From assembly GCF_013317235.1 (NCBI RefSeq), contig NZ_WLCM01000003.1:163739-227738 (forward strand): DNA of 64,000 bases. The letters run 5' to 3'. Below the pieces are notes generated by a model. The model saw only the letters and a list, made by a program, of their open reading frames with translations. It was not told the origin of the DNA and ran no database searches. Of the stretch, positions 55,216 through 63,719 are shown piece after piece. Each line of letters begins with the position of its first letter. Positions within the stretch are counted from its first letter, which is position 1. A program made the translations under genes and the position numbers. The stretch comes from Leisingera sp. ANG59 (GTDB lineage Bacteria; Pseudomonadota; Alphaproteobacteria; Rhodobacterales; Rhodobacteraceae).

Positions 55216-55914
55216 ATGGGCAAGCTTCTGTTCGGGCTTCCGGAGACACCGGTTGTTCCGGTAGAGGGGGAAGAGATTGGTTACTCTCTAGGGCGGATCT
55301 TCTGCGTCGGGCGTAACTATGCGGCGCATGCTGCCGAAATGGGAATTGAAGCGGATCGGGAAGCGCCGTTTTATTTTACCAAGGCAGCTGTGAACGCGGT
55401 GCTGACCGGCGCGGTTGTTCCCTATCCGCCCGGTACAGAGAATTTTCACTATGAAATGGAACTGGCTGTGGCGATTGGTGCTCCTGTGTTCCGGGCAACG
55501 CGGGAAGCCGCAGCGGCGTCAGTATTCGGATATTGCTGTGCGCTGGACATGACCCGGCGTGATCTGCAGATCAGAGAGCGACAGAAGCAGCGTCCTTGGG
55601 ATGTGGGCAAGGATCTGGAGAACGGCACGGTGCTGGCGCCGCTGACCAGAGCCACCGAGTGGGGGAGACCCGAGAAGCAGCGAATCTGGCTGGAGGTGAA
55701 TGGCGAGACTAGGCAGGATGCCTCTGTTGAGGAGATGATCTGGTCCGTGGAGGATATTATCTGCCACCTTTCCGGTTTCTACCACCTGCGACCGGGGGAT
55801 TTGATACTGACTGGCACGCCTGCCGGCGTGGGAGCTGTGCAGACCGGCGACCGAATACTTGGCGGAATTGACGGCTTGCCGCCGGTGGAGCTGACCTTGG
55901 CTGCTGCGGAATGA
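55216..55914 (+). CDS. Fumarylacetoacetate hydrolase (FAH) family protein
   Basis: A 232-residue FAH-fold enzyme. I prefer the ATG at 55216 (AAGGA eight bases before; MGKLLFGLPETPVVPV aligns with family starts) over 55162, which adds 18 extra residues. Motifs include IFCVGRNYAAHAAEMG, PFYFTKAAVNAV, NFHYEMELAVAIG (metal ligands) and LILTGTPAGVGAV. Such enzymes cleave C-C bonds in acylpyruvates or decarboxylate oxaloacetate. It lies 325 bp before a TRAP transporter on the same strand, so it may process the imported acid. Confidence 0.87.
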   Translation: MGKLLFGLPETPVVPVEGEEIGYSLGRIFCVGRNYAAHAAEMGIEADREAPFYFTKAAVNAVLTGAVVPYPPGTENFHYEMELAVAIGAPVFRATREAAAASVFGYCCALDMTRRDLQIRERQKQRPWDVGKDLENGTVLAPLTRATEWGRPEKQRIWLEVNGETRQDASVEEMIWSVEDIICHLSGFYHLRPGDLILTGTPAGVGAVQTGDRILGGIDGLPPVELTLAAAE

Positions 55915-56238
55915 CGCACAGTGGTCCATACCACGATAATTGTTGCCACGCGGCTGCTTTAATATGTATCAAATCGAGTGTAGTTTTTTACGTTTCGTAA
56001 CGTGTAGGGTGGCGGATCTGCCTGAAGACAATGCATGCGGGCAGATTTCATGAGTAGAAATTGCATAATCTGCTGTTGATAGTTACAAACGCACCTAATA
56101 GCAGGGAGGAAGCTGGTTCGTTAAACGAACCCAACGAGGGGCTTTGTCGGCAGAATCGGAAAGAAACTCGGGGGAAGCCGCAGCAATGTTGCGAAGGCGG
56201 CAAGTCCGAAAAGTGATATGGTCAAAGGGAGGACACAC
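55915..56238. other. Intergenic region upstream of the third TRAP operon
   Basis: About 320 bases without a gene. The middle contains a small inverted repeat TTACG-TTT-CGTAA (55988-56000) overlapping ACGTTTCGT, a 9-mer also present (on the other strand) in the operator-like repeat at 30022-30040. The last 20 bases hold the strong ribosome binding site GGGAGGA of the TRAP receptor gene. Confidence 0.45.
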
Positions 56239-57282
56239 ATGACCACTCGCAGAAAGCTTTTGGGGGCAGCGGGCGCAGCGGCCCTGGCAATGTTCGGCTC
56301 GATGCCGGCTTTCGCCCAAGAGGTGACCCTGAAACTGCACCAGTTCCTGCCAGCGCAGGCGAACGTGCCGAAACTTATCCTGGATGTCTGGGCTGACAAC
56401 GTAGAAGAATCTTCAGGTGGACGGATCAAGATCGACCGCTTCCCTTCAATGCAGCTGGGCGGCAAACCGCCGGAGCTGATGGACCAGGCCATTGACGGCG
56501 TGGCGGACATTGTCTGGACCGTGGTGGGCTATACTCCGGGCCGCTATCCCTCGACCGAGGTATTTGAACTTCCGTTCATGATGACCAATGCGCGCGCTGT
56601 GTCGCACGCTTATTGGGAAATGTTCGACAAACACATGAAAGATACAGAATTTAAGGATGTGCATATCCTGGGCACCTGGGTGCACGGACCGGGCATGATC
56701 CACACGTCTGATCCGGTGGAAACGCCCGAGGACCTGGAGGGTATGAAGATCCGTGGCGGCGGCCGTTCGGTCAACGCGCTTCTGACGGAACTGGGCGCGA
56801 CCCCGGTGGGCATGCCCGTTCCGGCGATCCCGGAAGGCCTGTCCAAGGGCGTGATCGACGGCACCACCATTCCGTGGGAAGTGACCGCGGCGCTGAAGGT
56901 TCCGGAACTGGTGGAAAACCACACCGAGTTCACCGGCAAGGCTCTTTACACCCTGACCTTCGTTCTGGCGATGAACAAAGAAAAGTATGAGAGCCTGCCC
57001 GATGACCTGAAGGAGGCGATCGATGACAACTCCGGCCTTGAATTCTCGGTCTTCGCGGGTGGCACCCAGGCGGATTCAGACGGCCCCTCGCGCGAGATGG
57101 CACTCGATCTGGGCAACAACGTGATCACTCTGGACGAAGAACAGACCGCCATTTGGCGCGAGCGTGCCCAGCCGATCTATGACCAGTGGGTCGCTGACAT
57201 GAAAGAAAAAGGCATCGATGGTGCCGCGCTGATCGAGGAGGCCAGCGCACTGATCGAGAAATACACGCCGCAGTACCAGTAA
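56239..57282 (+). CDS. TRAP transporter substrate-binding protein (third system)
   Basis: A 347-residue DctP-type receptor with a signal peptide (TTRRKLLGAAGAAALAMFG, cleavage after AFAQ). It contains RIKIDRFPSMQLGGKPPELMDQ, LPFMMTNARAVS, MKIRGGGRSVNALLTELGATPVGMPV and the C-terminal helices. The start at 56239 follows GGGAGGACACAC. The substrate is unknown; an acylpyruvate-like or other organic acid is possible given the FAH gene upstream. Confidence 0.88.
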   Translation: MTTRRKLLGAAGAAALAMFGSMPAFAQEVTLKLHQFLPAQANVPKLILDVWADNVEESSGGRIKIDRFPSMQLGGKPPELMDQAIDGVADIVWTVVGYTPGRYPSTEVFELPFMMTNARAVSHAYWEMFDKHMKDTEFKDVHILGTWVHGPGMIHTSDPVETPEDLEGMKIRGGGRSVNALLTELGATPVGMPVPAIPEGLSKGVIDGTTIPWEVTAALKVPELVENHTEFTGKALYTLTFVLAMNKEKYESLPDDLKEAIDDNSGLEFSVFAGGTQADSDGPSREMALDLGNNVITLDEEQTAIWRERAQPIYDQWVADMKEKGIDGAALIEEASALIEKYTPQYQ

Positions 57283-57304
57283 GGCGTTTGGACTAATAAT
57301 AGTG

Positions 57305-57337
57305 AAGGGCCGCGCGGCATTGGCACAGCGGCCCTTT
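57305..57337 (+). terminator. Intercistronic stem-loop after the third TRAP receptor gene
   Basis: AAGGGCCGC (57305-57313) pairs perfectly with GCGGCCCTT (57328-57336) over a 14-base loop. Like the stem-loops after the other two receptor genes it should reduce expression of the membrane subunits. Confidence 0.7.
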
Positions 57338-57363
57338 GCATACCAGAACAAGGCAACTGAACC

Positions 57364-57945
57364 ATGCACAAGCTCATGATGCGGCTGGCCAAATCAATGG
57401 CCTACCTGGGCGGTGCGGTCCTCACTCTTCTGATTATTCTCACATGTGTTTCAATCGCTGGGCGCCTGCTCAACGGTTTCTTCCATGGCGGTTTTATGGA
57501 GCGGATTGCGCCGGGGTTTTCGAAATGGATGACGGGCTGGGTCGGGCCTGTGAACGGCGACTTCGAGCTGGTTGAGGCCGGGGTGGCTTTTGCTATCTTT
57601 GCCTTTTTGCCGCTTTGCCAGATCACTGCGGGGCATGCTTCGGTCGATGTGGTGGCTAATGCCTTTCCGCGCAGCGTGAAGCGATTTCTGCGGATGGTGA
57701 CCGAAATTGTCTTCGCCGCGGTACTGGTCCTGATCGCCTGGCGGTTGGCGGAAGGTCTGGCAGGAAAATTTTCCAACGGCGAGACCTCTTTCCTGCTCGA
57801 GTTCCCTATCTGGTGGGCTTACGCCATCAGCCTGCTGGCAGCAGTCGTAGCCGCCATTGTGGGCATCTACATGGGTGCGGTTCGCACCATTGAATTCTTT
57901 ACCGGCCGCATCCTGATCTGGGACGGCGTGGAGGGTGAACAGTGA
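57364..57945 (+). CDS. TRAP transporter small membrane subunit (third system)
   Basis: A 193-residue DctQ-type protein with four membrane segments (about 14-37, 72-90, 107-127 and 148-170). A loop of about 30 residues after the first segment (GGFMERIAPGFSKWMTGWVG) is longer than in the other two systems here. It overlaps the large-subunit GTG start by four bases. Confidence 0.88.
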   Translation: MHKLMMRLAKSMAYLGGAVLTLLIILTCVSIAGRLLNGFFHGGFMERIAPGFSKWMTGWVGPVNGDFELVEAGVAFAIFAFLPLCQITAGHASVDVVANAFPRSVKRFLRMVTEIVFAAVLVLIAWRLAEGLAGKFSNGETSFLLEFPIWWAYAISLLAAVVAAIVGIYMGAVRTIEFFTGRILIWDGVEGEQ

Positions 57946-59447
57946 CGGCTCTTGAAATTGGCATTGCTTCCTTCCCGGTTCTGATGCTTCTGATCTTTCT
58001 GCGGGTTCCGATTGGGCTTTCGATGTTTCTGGTCGGCCTTGGCGGGCTGATCTGGGTCACGGACGGCACCCAAGTGGCCTTTGGCCGCTTGAAAAGCGAG
58101 ACCTACACGACGTTTTCTTCCTATTCGCTGACCATTGTGCCGATGTTCCTGCTGATGGGGCATTTCGCAACGCTGGGCGGCATGTCCACAGCGCTATTTA
58201 AGGCCGCCGAAGGGTTTCTGGGCCATCGCAAGGGCGGCGTGGCGATGGCCTCGATCGGCGCCTGTGCGGGCTTTGGCGCGATTTGCGGATCGTCGCTGGC
58301 CACTGCAGCCACAATGGGCCGCGTGGCCCTGCCGGAGCTGAAGCAATACGGCTATGCCGGGGGCTTCTCCACCGCGACGCTGGCGGCGGGCGGCACGCTG
58401 GGCATTCTGATCCCGCCCTCTGTGGTGTTGGTGATCTATGCCATCCTGACCGAGCAGAACATTGCCAAGCTGTTCCTGTCGGCCTTTATCCCCGGCCTGC
58501 TGGCGGCGCTGGGGTATGTGATTGCGATCTCGGTCTATGTCCGCCTGTTCCCGGAAAGCGCGGGCACCCGCCCGCCGGTGCCTATGCGTGAACGCTTTGC
58601 GGCGCTGTTCCATGTCTGGCCGGTGCTTTTGGTCTTTGGCCTGGTGGTTGGCGGTATTTATCTGGGATGGTTCACCCCGACCGAGGGCGCGGCCGTGGGC
58701 GCCTTCGGCACCGGGCTGATTGCCTGGATGAATGGCGGGCTGACCCGCGAAAGCCTGGGCGAGAGCTTTCTGGTGACTGCGCGTTCCACCGCGATGATCT
58801 TCTTCATCGTGCTGGGGGCGGGGTTCTACAACGGCTTTCTGGCGCTGACCAAAGTGCCGCAGGAGCTGGCGGATTTTGTGGTCAGTCAGGGTCTTAGCCC
58901 CTGGGTGGTGCTGACGCTGATCCTGGCTTTCTATCTGGTGTTCGGCTGCCTGATGGATTCGCTGTCGATGATCCTGCTGACCATCCCGATCTTTTTCCCG
59001 GTGATCTCGGCGATGGATTTCGGCCTGTTATCCCTGCCTGCTATGCAGGCGGATGCAGCGATGGAGGTACTGAAGGCAGGCGTGCCCGAGGGCATGGGCG
59101 CCGAGATGCTGGCCTCGATCAAAGACGCCATCGCTGCGGGAGCGGAGCTAACGCGTGAGCAGATGAAAGAGCTGGGCATCCGGGTGACCGAAGGCCGGGT
59201 GAACCGGATTGAGGCGGAATATGTCGCCATCTGGTTCGGGGTGCTGGTGCTGATCGTGGTGGAGGTTGGCCTGATCACCCCGCCGGTGGGCATGAACCTG
59301 TTCATCATCAACGCGATGGACCGCAAGACCAAGATGATCGACACCTACAAGGCGGTCATGTTCTTTGTCGCCTCCGACCTGATCCGGGTGGTCATCCTGG
59401 TGGCCTTCCCGATCATCACGCTGCTGCCGCTGATGCTGATGCAGTAA
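57942..59447 (+). CDS. TRAP transporter large permease subunit (third system)
   Basis: A 501-residue DctM-type permease starting with GTG inside the small-subunit stop. Motifs include YSLTIVPMFLLMGHFA, GAICGSSLATAATMGRVALPEL, GTLGILIPPSVVLVIYAIL and the C-terminal VGLITPPVGMNLFIINAM. It is about 60 residues longer than the other two permeases because of a hydrophilic loop (about residues 365-420, AAMEVLKAGVPEG...ELTREQMKEL) between membrane segments. Confidence 0.93.
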   Translation: MTALEIGIASFPVLMLLIFLRVPIGLSMFLVGLGGLIWVTDGTQVAFGRLKSETYTTFSSYSLTIVPMFLLMGHFATLGGMSTALFKAAEGFLGHRKGGVAMASIGACAGFGAICGSSLATAATMGRVALPELKQYGYAGGFSTATLAAGGTLGILIPPSVVLVIYAILTEQNIAKLFLSAFIPGLLAALGYVIAISVYVRLFPESAGTRPPVPMRERFAALFHVWPVLLVFGLVVGGIYLGWFTPTEGAAVGAFGTGLIAWMNGGLTRESLGESFLVTARSTAMIFFIVLGAGFYNGFLALTKVPQELADFVVSQGLSPWVVLTLILAFYLVFGCLMDSLSMILLTIPIFFPVISAMDFGLLSLPAMQADAAMEVLKAGVPEGMGAEMLASIKDAIAAGAELTREQMKELGIRVTEGRVNRIEAEYVAIWFGVLVLIVVEVGLITPPVGMNLFIINAMDRKTKMIDTYKAVMFFVASDLIRVVILVAFPIITLLPLMLMQ

Positions 59448-59454
59448 CGTTCTG

Positions 59455-59484
59455 CCCTCTCCCGCCCCGCGCGGGGGAGGGTTT
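59455..59484 (+). terminator. Terminator after the third TRAP operon
   Basis: An 11-bp stem with one mismatch (59455-59465 with 59471-59481) is followed by TTT. Very GC-rich. Confidence 0.7.
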
Positions 59485-59599
59485 GCCCCAACCGGTGCAG
59501 GATACGGAAATATTTTGTGACGTCGGCCCGGATTGACCAGAATCACCTTTCGGGGTTTCGCTGGTCACGTCCAACACGACGCACAAGGGGAGACCCGCC

Positions 59600-59776
59600 A
59601 TGCAGATCAACCGCAGCAAAGCCGCCGCAACCAAGGTTAAGGCGCTGGCCAAAGAGGTTTCCGGGCTGCAGGGGCCTTGTGTGGGCTGCAGCAACTGCGT
59701 TGGATTGTGCGAGGCGCTGATTGACGCGCTTGTGCTGCCGGACCTGATCCTGTCCCGCAAACGCGGCGGTTCGTGA
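59600..59776 (+). CDS. Small four-cysteine protein (C-x2-C-x2-C-x3-C)
   Basis: A 58-residue gene with a GGGGAG site 7 bases before ATG. Residues 27-37 read CVGCSNCVGLC, the cysteine spacing of one 4Fe-4S ferredoxin cluster, in front of a hydrophobic helix (EALIDALVLPDLIL). The N-terminus is basic (KAAATKVKALAKEV). It could be a small iron-sulfur or zinc protein; the family is not recognised. It stands alone between the TRAP operon terminator and the thioesterase. Confidence 0.55.
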   Translation: MQINRSKAAATKVKALAKEVSGLQGPCVGCSNCVGLCEALIDALVLPDLILSRKRGGS

Positions 59777-59863
59777 CGCAGCGGCTCTGGCTGCCTTTGC
59801 CGTTTGATACCGCTAACCCGCGCCGCTAGAATGCGCCTGCAGAAATATGCGGGGCGGCAGAAA

Positions 59864-60292
59864 ATGGCAGGGAAAGACACATTCGTTCATGAAATCCGCG
59901 TGGGCTGGGGCGATTGCGACCCGGCGCGGATTGCCTATACCGGGCGGCTGCCTGCCTTTGCCTTGGAAGCGATCGACGCCTGGTGGGAGCATCACCTGGA
60001 CGGTGACGGCTGGTACCAGATGGAACTAGACCGCGGCACCGGCACGCCGTTTGTGCATATGAGCATCGATTTCCGGTCTCCTGTCACCCCCCGGCACCGG
60101 CTGATGTGCGAGGTTTGGCCTGCTGCCCTGGGTAGTAAGTCGGTGACTTTCCGGGTCAATGCGCGGCAAAACGGGGAACTCTGTTTCGAGGGGAAATTTG
60201 TCTGCGTCTTCATTGCACCTGAGACCTTCACCGCCAAACAGGCACCCGAGGACTACCGGGCTGTGATTGAGGCGCAGCTGCGGCCCGAGTAG
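59864..60292 (+). CDS. Acyl-CoA thioesterase of the 4-hydroxybenzoyl-CoA thioesterase (hot-dog) family
   Basis: A 142-residue hot-dog protein. The active-site region VGWGDCDPARIAYTG contains the catalytic aspartate. I prefer the ATG at 59864, which gives the normal family length; an ATG at 59831 would add 11 residues. It would hydrolyse an aromatic or short-chain acyl-CoA in the cytoplasm. It ends 7 bp from the convergent YcaQ-type gene. Confidence 0.83.
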   Translation: MAGKDTFVHEIRVGWGDCDPARIAYTGRLPAFALEAIDAWWEHHLDGDGWYQMELDRGTGTPFVHMSIDFRSPVTPRHRLMCEVWPAALGSKSVTFRVNARQNGELCFEGKFVCVFIAPETFTAKQAPEDYRAVIEAQLRPE

Positions 60293-60299
60293 GCGCTGG

Positions 60300-61502
60300 T
60301 CAGCGCAGCCAGCCATCAGAGAACGCCACCCCGCTAACACCTGCAAACCGCGCCACCCGGTCCAGCTCTGCCTCCAACCGTCTGGTGCGGGCGGCGCCCC
60401 ATTTCACGCCACTCTCCGGCCAGACGGCTGTTACGCGCAGCAGATCTGCGTCGCGGTCCGCCTTCATGTCGATGCGGCCCGCAAGGCGTTCGCCCTCCAG
60501 CAGCGGGAAAACGTAGTAGCCGTAATGCCGTTTGGGGGCGGGGGTGAAGACCTCGATCCGGTAGTGAAAGCCGAACAGCCTTTCGGCCCGCTTTCGGTCG
60601 CGCAGGGCCGGGTCGAAGGGAGTCAGCACGCGCATCCGGCCCGGCGCCGGGCCTAGTTCCCCGGCGACTTCGACGGTGCCAGGACGGGCGAACACCTTGC
60701 GCAGATTGCCGCCCGCCTGCTCGGCTTCGATCTCCTCAAGCTCGCCCTGGCGCAGCTGTTCCGCACACCAGGCCTTGGCTTCCGCAGAAGAGGCAGTGTC
60801 CCAGAAAGCGGCGAGTTCTCGCGACGTGGCAAAGCCCAGCCGGTCGAGGGCGGCAGAACACAGCCAGTTGACGGTCATCGCTTCATCGCAGCCGGCACCG
60901 GGGCGCAGATGCTCCTCGATCACCCGCTCGGTCAAGTCGTAGCGTTTCTGAAACCCCTTGCGCCCTACCACCGTCAGCGCGCCGGAGCGCCAGAGGTATT
61001 CCAGCGCGGTCTTGGACGGGTGCCAGTCCCACCAGCCGCCTGAGCCCTTTTTCTCGCCCTTGCCGACGTCGGAAGAGCTGACCGGCCCGTGATCGCGGAC
61101 ATGGTTCAGGACGGTTTCAAATTGCGCTTCAAACCCGTCGCGCTGCCAGTTGCGCCAGCGTTTGCGCAGAAGCTCGGTGTCGCGCTGGAACCTGAGATGC
61201 CAGTGCGGATAGAACGCCATCGGGATCATCGCGGCGTCATGGGTCCAATGCTCAAACAGCCCGCGGTCCCGCTCGTACAGCCGTTTGAGATTCTGAGCCC
61301 GGTAGCCCGGGCGGCGGGAATACAGGATCATATCATGCGCCCGCGCCACGGTGTTGATGCTGTCAAGCTGCACAAACCCAAGCCGTTGGATCAGCGTCAG
61401 CAAATCGGAGCCCTTGGCCGGGCCCGTGGGCTGCTCCAGCAGCGCGTGGCGATCCAGGAACAGCCGCCTCGCTTCTTGATTGCCAAGCCGTTGAAGCGCC
61501 AT
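60300..61502 (-). CDS. Winged-helix DNA glycosylase family protein (YcaQ/AlkX-like)
   Basis: A 400-residue HTH_42 protein. The segment FVQLDSINTVARAHDMILYSR carries the Gln-x-Asp motif used by YcaQ-type glycosylases that unhook DNA crosslinks, and EHWTHDAAMIPMAFY and YYVFPLLEGERLAGRID match the family. The ATG overlaps the stop of the LacI-family gene upstream by one base, so the two are co-expressed, although no functional link is evident. Confidence 0.85.
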   Translation of the reverse strand: MALQRLGNQEARRLFLDRHALLEQPTGPAKGSDLLTLIQRLGFVQLDSINTVARAHDMILYSRRPGYRAQNLKRLYERDRGLFEHWTHDAAMIPMAFYPHWHLRFQRDTELLRKRWRNWQRDGFEAQFETVLNHVRDHGPVSSSDVGKGEKKGSGGWWDWHPSKTALEYLWRSGALTVVGRKGFQKRYDLTERVIEEHLRPGAGCDEAMTVNWLCSAALDRLGFATSRELAAFWDTASSAEAKAWCAEQLRQGELEEIEAEQAGGNLRKVFARPGTVEVAGELGPAPGRMRVLTPFDPALRDRKRAERLFGFHYRIEVFTPAPKRHYGYYVFPLLEGERLAGRIDMKADRDADLLRVTAVWPESGVKWGAARTRRLEAELDRVARFAGVSGVAFSDGWLR

Positions 61503-62527
61503 CAGCGCCGTTTCAGCGTGTCGCCATAAGAAATTGTCGGGGTTAGTGTGACACGTTTTTCAATGTCAGTTTCAGGGTCTTCCAGCTGGGCGGCAATGAT
61601 CTCCGCAGCCTTGCGCCCGATCTCCAGACGGCAGGCGTCCATGGTTGCGAGCTTGCGGGGCAGACCCTGCAGTAACTCCACACCGTTGAAGCCAGCCAGA
61701 CCGATCTGGCCAGGAACACTGATGCCCTGTTCCTGCAGGTACAATAGACCTCCAGCGCCGATCATATCGTTTGAATAATATAGAAAATCCAACTCGGGAG
61801 ACCGCTCCAGCATCGCCTGGGTCATCTCCCTCCCTTTGGCTAGTGCTGAACCGCCGGAATAGAATTCCCGGTCTTCGATCTCCACGCCTTCTTTGGCCAG
61901 CACCTCGGTAAAGCCTTCGAAGCGTTTGCGTGCGCGGTGGTCCAACGGCATCTTGGTACCCATGAAGCCGATATGGCGGTAGCCGGCCTTGAGGATCGCC
62001 TTGGCCATCTCGCGGCCCGCGCGCCGGTGCGAGATACCGACCATCGCGTCCACCGGTTTGCCGTCGGTGTCCATGATTTCCACCACGGGAATGCCCGCAC
62101 TGCTCAGCATGGCGCGGGAAGCATCCGTGTGTTCCAGGCCCGCAATGATCACACCTGACGGGCGCCATGAGAGCATCTCGTACAGGACTTTCTCTTCCTT
62201 TTCAGGTTGATAGTCTGTCACACCGACAACTGGCTGAAGCTCGGTATTTTCCAGTACTTTGTTGATACCAGTCAGTACCTCAGGAAAAACCATGTTCGAC
62301 AGCGACGGAATGACTACCGCCACCAGATTCACACGGTTCGAGGCAAGCGCACCGGCAATCTTGTTGGGCACATAGCCGAGCTCCTTGGCGGCGGTCAGCA
62401 CTTTGGAGCGGGTTTTTTCCGATACGTCGCCGCGGTTGCGCAGAACCCGGCTTACAGTCATTTCGGAAACACCGGTTGCTTCGGATACATCGCGAAGGGT
62501 AAGCGGGCGCTTGCTGTCCGTGGTCAC
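61502..62527 (-). CDS. LacI-family transcriptional regulator (GntR-type repressor)
   Basis: A 341-residue LacI/GalR repressor: LTLRDVSEATGVSEMTVSRVLR, then YVPNKIAGALASNRVNLVAVVIPSLSN. I set the start at the GTG at 62527, just ahead of the helix-turn-helix. The frame is open 77 codons further but that part crosses the tRNA-Arg in antisense and is not protein. Its pattern is closest to gluconate-repressor types. No sugar genes are adjacent, so its targets are elsewhere. Confidence 0.88.
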   Translation of the reverse strand: MTTDSKRPLTLRDVSEATGVSEMTVSRVLRNRGDVSEKTRSKVLTAAKELGYVPNKIAGALASNRVNLVAVVIPSLSNMVFPEVLTGINKVLENTELQPVVGVTDYQPEKEEKVLYEMLSWRPSGVIIAGLEHTDASRAMLSSAGIPVVEIMDTDGKPVDAMVGISHRRAGREMAKAILKAGYRHIGFMGTKMPLDHRARKRFEGFTEVLAKEGVEIEDREFYSGGSALAKGREMTQAMLERSPELDFLYYSNDMIGAGGLLYLQEQGISVPGQIGLAGFNGVELLQGLPRKLATMDACRLEIGRKAAEIIAAQLEDPETDIEKRVTLTPTISYGDTLKRR

Positions 62528-62671
62528 GTTCCTGAGCCTCTTGCTATTTCTGCCCGCAACGTTAGCGCAGACATCACTTGCTGCACAATGGAAACTGCGC
62601 GCGGCAAAACGGCATTCGACAGCGCCCATCCCATTGTGATTACTGGATGGATTTGTTATCGCGAAAAGTAA

Positions 62672-62748
62672 GGCCCCGTGGCTCAACTGGATAGAGCAGC
62701 CCCCTCCTAAGGGGCAGGTTGCAGGTTCGAATCCTGCCGGGGTCGCCA
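62672..62748 (+). tRNA. tRNA-Arg (anticodon CCT)
   Basis: A complete 77-nt cloverleaf with encoded CCA. The acceptor stem is GGCCCCG with CGGGGTC, the anticodon stem GCCCC/GGGGC encloses the loop CTCCTAA (anticodon CCT at 62706-62708, reading AGG), and the T-arm is GCAGG TTCGAAT CCTGC. tRNA genes for rare arginine codons are common insertion points for islands; mobile elements begin about 100 bp downstream. Confidence 0.96.
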
Positions 62749-62910
62749 ATAAAATCAAATAGTTACGTCGAGGTTTCGGGCTCTACAATGGCGTCCGAAA
62801 CGAAACCCGTGGGATCCCAAATCCGTTAGATCTTATCGTTGGTAGTGACGTGCTCCCCTGAAAAGTCCGCGGTTTGAAGTTAGCCTGCTCTCCAAACGAG
62901 GAGACAGACG

Positions 62911-63197
62911 ATGCGGAAAGCCGTTTCAGCGAAGAGCAGATCATTGGCATCCTGAAGGAGCACCAAGCCGGGAGAGGCGCCAAGGAGCTCTGCCGGAAGC
63001 ACGGCATCAGCGATGGCACGTTCTACAAGCGGCGCTCGAAGTACGGAGGCATGGAGGTGTCCGAGGCCAAGCGGCTGAAAGCGCTCGAGGTTGAGAACGC
63101 GAAGCTGAAGAAGATGCTGGCGGAGCAGATGCTCGATGTCGCCACGCTCAAGGAGATGCTGGGAATGGGAGCAGGCGAACGCCATGCGTTCGAGTGA
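62911..63197 (+). pseudogene. IS3 transposase orfA, frameshifted at the start
   Basis: The expected N-terminus (MRKSRFSEEQ) has ATGCGGAAA then GCCG where one more A is expected, so the natural ATG at 62911 is out of frame with the rest. The remaining sequence is intact: RFSEEQIIGILKEHQAG, CRKHGISDGTFYKRRSKYGG, ENAKLKKMLAEQMLDVATLKEML. It ends overlapping the orfB frame (ATGA-type junction), where IS3 elements normally use programmed frameshifting. Confidence 0.78.
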
Positions 63198-63449
63198 GCC
63201 TGCGGACCCTTCTGAAGCCCGGTGCAAGGCGGCGAACTGTGGACTGGGCCATGACAGAAAAGAACTACAACCAGCGGCGCGCTTGTGCCTTGGCCGGGAT
63301 TGATCCGCGCGTTTATCGGCGTGGATCAACCAGGCCGACGGATGCCGAGTTGCGAACAAGGCTGAAGGAGCTGTCCAGCGAACGGCGGCGGTTCGGTTAT
63401 CGACGGTTGCACCTTTTGCTCGGGCGCGAGGGCTGGAAGGTAAACTGGA

Positions 63450-63494
63450 GTGCAGCCCGTGAAGCAAACGATCCGGGGGATCGTTTGTAGGGCG
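63450..63494. repeat. 45-nt palindromic insert 1 in the IS3 transposase
   Basis: The core is a perfect hairpin: CAAACGATCC (63465-63474), GGG, GGATCGTTTG (63478-63487), with outer GCCC/GGGC pairs (63455-63458 with 63490-63493). Removing 45 nt restores the codons WKVNW-K-TLYR. It introduces an in-frame TAG. Confidence 0.75.
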
Positions 63495-63582
63495 AAACGC
63501 TCTATCGGATCTATCGTGAAGAGGGGCTGACCGTGCGCAAGCGCAGCGGCCGCAAGCGCGATAGGAACGCGGGCGCCGATCA

Positions 63583-63622
63583 CTGCCCGGAAGGCGCATG
63601 CGCAGCATGCTGCCGAGAGGGG
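63583..63622 (-). repeat. 40-nt palindromic insert 2 in the IS3 transposase
   Basis: Removal of 40 nt restores the expected ATC ACG ATC CCG CAG codons. Read on the minus strand it begins CCCCTCTCGG and ends CCGGGCAG, with GCATGCTGCGCATGC-type dyad in the middle. It matches insert 3 at 30 of 40 positions, in the opposite orientation. Confidence 0.75.
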
Positions 63623-63679
63623 CGATCCCGCAGGGGCCGAACCAGAGATGGCCGTTGGACTTCGTGTCTGACAGCCTGT

Positions 63680-63719
63680 CCCCTCTCGGGACATTGCTGC
63701 GCAATGCCCTGCCGGGCAA
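63680..63719 (+). repeat. 40-nt palindromic insert 3 in the IS3 transposase
   Basis: Begins CCCCTCTCGG and ends CCGGGCAA, with the dyad CATTGC-TGC-GCAATG at 63692-63706. Removing 40 nt gives SDSL-S-DGRRFR, the expected transposase reading. Confidence 0.72.

Noticed and set aside
62528..62758. 77-codon upstream extension of the LacI-family gene
   Set aside because: It reads through the tRNA-Arg in antisense (giving the typical false ...TPAGFEPATCP... translation) and lies before the helix-turn-helix.
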